Shown here: one piece after another, positions 60,762 to 64,000 of the stretch
Position numbering within the stretch: the stretch's first letter is position 1
Layout: each line of letters opens with the position of its first letter
DNA from: Vitis vinifera
Taxonomy: Eukaryota; Streptophyta; Magnoliopsida; Vitales; Vitaceae
DNA: 64,000 bases
Direction: 5' to 3'
NCBI RefSeq assembly: GCF_030704535.1
Contig: NC_081819.1
Coordinates: 15,294,501 to 15,358,500 of the forward strand
Made by a program: the position numbers and the translations under genes
Notes under the pieces: generated by a model
The model's input: the letters and a program-made list of their open reading frames with translations, nothing else
Told to the model about the DNA's origin: nothing
Database searches by the model: none

Positions 60762-62084
60762 AGCAAAGGCCCATAAGTGATATCAAGATCGCTGTTTGTA
60801 TTACCCCCATATGCATGAGGACTCTGTTCTTCATGATTATGCTTCTTATGCTTTAATAATTAAATTTATTTGTTCCTATATTGTATAATGTCTTAAATGC
60901 ATCCACAATCAGCAGCAGTTAGCCCAAGACAGCATCTTCTCCCTACCAGCCATCCCCACCCTGCAAGTAAATTCCCTCTTACAAGTGATTCTTCTTATTC
61001 CTATTTTCGAGTCAACAATAAATTCTCTCTCAAATTCTTTTGAATCATTTACTTTGTTGTAACTTGTAACCACTATTTATTTGATCCTATATGAATCTTA
61101 AGATCTAAACAATAAATCTTGAGATCTAAACAAAACAAACATCTGAATGCACCAATTATACAAATTTTGTTTTTATATTAATTTTGGGAGTTGATGAACT
61201 AGGTTATTATTTATAGTCATAATTCACCGACACAGATTACGTCATATATTAACTTTGATTTGGCCTTTTATGCTCCCTATTCTTTCAGTTTTGATATCAC
61301 TTGTTGGAATCAACGAGATTGAGTATTAATGATAATTTTGCTAAAATAATGTTTTATTGCATTCTATTTTTTTTTAAACATAATAACAAACCTATATTCA
61401 TAATAAACTAACCATATTTGCACTATGTCTCCAATTCATATTAGATTAGGGTGGTATTTATTTTTTTGGTTGAATAGAAAAAATCAAAATATTTGACATT
61501 TTCTATTCAACTAAAAGTAACTTATATCAACCAATATAACTAAAATAAACTTGTTATTGATAATAAATTCAATTTAATTATGTTAGTTGATAATAACGAG
61601 TTACTTTTAACTAAATACAAAAAGTCAAACATTTTGGGTTTTTCTTTTCAACCAAAAAACAAACATAATCTATGAATGTTAATTAACATAAAAGACTTTA
61701 ATAAATAACAATTCTTAATATTTTTCAAATTCATAAACTTTTTCTAATTTGATTTTAAATTAGATTATAATTTTAGCACAAGCATAATGTTTTTGACCTA
61801 CACAAATGTAAGGGTGAAAAAAAAAAAGGGCCTGAGTGGATGGGCAAACATCAATAGATTTGGTAGCAGGAAATGGAGATTTAGCAAATTTTGGTATCTA
61901 ATTCATGCAATTATAAGGTGATTTTCTTTATCCTATTGCATCCTAAAAATAAAAATAAAAATTCTTATGCAAGATGTAACCTATACATAAAAATAAGTAT
62001 ATATCTTGCGCATTTTAAAACAATTTTTAAAATTTAAGAAAATAAAAATTTTCAATTTCTCAAATTTCTAAAATTTTGAAAAGG
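60762..62084. other. Intergenic, AT-rich, with a MITE-like inverted repeat
   Basis: The 3' UTR of the small gene is followed by AT-rich sequence. The stretch 61445-61671 has inverted ends (TTTTTTTGGTTGAATAG versus CTTTTCAACCAAAAAAC) and an inner inverted AAAGTAACT pair. The stretch 61843-61940 is the second copy of the dispersed repeat at 54246. Confidence 0.55.
61445..61671. mobile_element. MITE-like element with terminal inverted repeats
   Basis: About 227 bp. The left end is GATTAGGGTGGTATTTA and the right end, reversed, is GATTATGTTTGTTTTTT. Both continue into GGTTGAA and later AAAGTAACT. The target duplication is not clear. Confidence 0.5.
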
Positions 62085-62690
62085 TGTGGACCCCGCATTT
62101 CGATGGCTCGAATGCGTTTCCCACTCGATGACGAGCTCGATTTTATTCTTTGAAAAAATTGATTTTTATTGATTATTTGAAAATGACTTGGAGTCGCCAC
62201 TTATTTTTGTTTTATTTTTAAAGGGTAAACAAAATAAGAAAGAAAAACCCTAAGTGTGACTCCTTATTTTGGAAAAGGCGGTCTGTGAAAACCGGATCGG
62301 GTTCGGGGGTCAGGTTACTTATCGGGAAGGTACGGTAAAGACCGTAGCACCCCTCTAAGTCCCTAAAGTCGGGTCTCTACTAATAGACGGAAGCTGACGT
62401 GGCAATCAATGAGGAAATCGATGAATACTCAAATCGATCATGCACAATATGAGAAGTAAAGCATGTATAAAGAATAGGCGAAATATGAATAGATGCGCAC
62501 CTGGGCGGCAATCACGAATGCGCTATCATGAAACATGGTTAGTGAACAATGAACAGATATAATTAAGTGCATATCAAGGAATAGAGTAAACCAATCAAGT
62601 ATGGCAAATCAATCAATCAATCAATCAATCAATCATGAAGTCAAATATGTGGGGCCCCCACCAAAGCCCGATTCATTTTTGCATAAATCA
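62085..62690. mobile_element. LTR-like fragment
   Basis: It begins TGTGGACCCCGCATTT and contains GACTTGGAGTCGCCAC, AAAACCGGATCGGGTTCGGG and GACCGTAGCACCCCTCTAAG. From memory these phrases are common in LTRs of plant retrotransposons. The end is unclear and it may run up to the NAC fragment near 62940. Confidence 0.4.
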
Positions 62691-62943
62691 ATTCCACAAA
62701 CTCTATCACTTAGAATTATGGAATTTGATTTTAGCTTATTTTAAAACATTTTAAAACCATGAAAAATTTGAGAGTGGCTCATCAAAAAAAGAAAATGGCG
62801 GCCAAATTTTATTGAAAATAGGACTTTTGGAACTTAAAAATTCTAAGGAAGAAGAAAAGATTAGAGTTGGGGTTATTTAAAGACTAAAACCCAAAAATTT
62901 ATTTGAAGAAAAGGGTTTTTAAAAGAAAATTATTTTTGAGAAG

Positions 62944-63719
62944 TCAAAGATGGGAAATGGCCCTTGGGTCAAAGGTGGCCATGCAGTGATACTGTACAAC
63001 CTTGTCTAGGGCGGATGAATCCAGAGCAGGAAACTCCTTAACAGCAGCAAGTTCAAGCTTCACAGCATCACCATGGCTTAGTGCCTCAATGTGTGTCATT
63101 TTCAGTTCTTGATCAACTTTCTTGACTTCAATTTTCTGATTCTCATCAGTGGTACCACCAGTATCGCTTTGTGAAGCTTGTCCCACCTCAGCTTCTCCCT
63201 TGCAGTTCAAATCTCTTGACATACCACGAGCATATCCAACTTCCAGTTTTGTCTGCAGACGAATTCTTCTTCGTGCCGTTCCTTGTGGCCCACAGTTGTT
63301 GGCATCTGATTGAATTTGTGGTTGCCATGTCCTTCTCTTGATTACAGTTCCAGTAAGATCACTACTGCCAATTGCATTTGTATAACTGTTTGATTCTTCT
63401 AAGCTATTGAACAAATTATCTAACTGGTTGACAGTTGAACCAACAGAGAAAGCACCATCACCGAAGTTATTATGTGAGAAACCCATATTGCCACTGTACC
63501 CGACAGCACTGTTGCTAGTGGTAGTCTTGAAAGCACTGATATTTGTTTCCATCTCTTGTAATGCCTCTGTTTTAATGTTATCAACGATGCACGCTGAAGC
63601 ATCAAACTCCACATCAAGCTGTGTTTGACTCATTGCATCTGACTCACGGCATGATCCATTTTCATCGAGGACTAACTCCAAAAATTCAATAACATTAGGA
63701 TCCTGTTCATTTGATTCTC
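62944..63719 (-). CDS. NAC transcription factor, C-terminal part
   Basis: Minus-strand frame open from about 63719 to the stop at 62944. It starts with DPNVIEFLELVLDENG, a phrase typical of the exon after the NAC domain in NAC045/NAC086-like proteins; CAG before GATCCTAAT could be the splice acceptor. The signature TARRRIRLQTKLEVG near residue 150 is the conserved C-terminal motif of this NAC group. The DNA-binding NAC domain is not in the window and would lie to the right of 64000. The last 30 codons (PALDSSALDKVVQYHCM) look unlike NAC tails and abut LTR-like sequence, so the 3' end may be broken or fused. Gene or pseudogene cannot be decided here. Confidence 0.6.
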
Positions 63720-63754
63720 AAAATCCATAAGACATACCCGCCAGCACATGAGGA

Positions 63755-63958
63755 TTAGGAATTGGTTTCATCAAGCATCTTTGCTTCTTCAGGCTGGCAC
63801 TTTTCCAAACAGCCATGCGCATTTGCTTGGATCACAACTGTCGAACATTCCGGGCATTGAGCTATGTGCTTGCAAATATGACATGAGGGAAATTCCTCCA
63901 CCATCCATACATGTACTAACAGCAAACAGTAGCATCCTCGGTACCCATACATTGACAC
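63755..63958 (-). other. Uncharacterised Cys-rich open frame upstream of the NAC fragment
   Basis: A 67-codon frame with CHICKHIAQCPECS. It has no recognised family and is not in frame with the NAC part. It may be intronic or UTR sequence. Confidence 0.2.
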
Positions 63959-64000
63959 TTGGCTGCCAAAATCTGCAGGACAGTCTGAATATGAAGCATG

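Noticed and set aside
60374..60766. Minus-strand 130-codon frame
   Set aside because: Antisense shadow of the last exon of the 195-aa gene.

Overview
This is a eudicot nuclear window. It is AT-rich, with spliced genes that have many introns and a heavy load of nested transposable elements. The repeat types (putative plant transposon proteins, Athila-like Gypsy derivatives, PIF/Harbinger MITEs) and the protein flavour fit grapevine (Vitis) best; that assignment is inference.

Ordinary genes sit at both ends. From the left they are: the 3' half of a RanBP2-type zinc-finger gene (to 3845, + strand); a complete 21-exon P3A plasma-membrane H+-ATPase (6770-15178, + strand, 968 aa) whose introns hold Tourist-like MITEs and a TRIM-like remnant; and a 2.09 kb solo LTR with a 5-bp target duplication (15882-17974). 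To the right are an intronless PLS/E-class PPR gene (52336-54177), a decayed Copia pol fragment, a field of old degenerate repeats with an inserted gene 5' end (about 56.1-59.2 kb), a small four-exon gene of unknown function with one predicted membrane helix (59653-60761), an LTR-like fragment, and the C-terminal part of a NAC transcription factor on the minus strand (62944-63719).

The middle, 18470-52126, reads as one 33.7 kb Mutator-like element (MULE). It is bounded by a perfect 9-bp direct repeat, TAATGTTAA (18461-18469 and 52127-52135), and by short degenerate inverted termini of the form GG....T.CTAC..TAC. In order it carries about 30 tandem copies of a 187-bp satellite whose monomers each hold a 41-bp palindrome; several copies of a CCGGTCGACCGG-rich hairpin family; three copies or relics of a putative plant transposon protein gene; a FAR1-type MULE transposase with SWIM and CCHC fingers; and, convergent to it, a spliced HMG-box / helical domain / Ulp1-protease gene. 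A young non-autonomous LTR retrotransposon (31017-37871, LTRs apparently identical, TSD GACAT) is nested inside.

The MULE looks immobile by its own means. The transposase has a frameshift and a nonsense codon. The protease has an in-frame TAG and a Tyr in place of the catalytic Cys. The combination of giant size, internal satellite, hairpin family and HMG-Ulp1 fusion is the most unusual content of the window.
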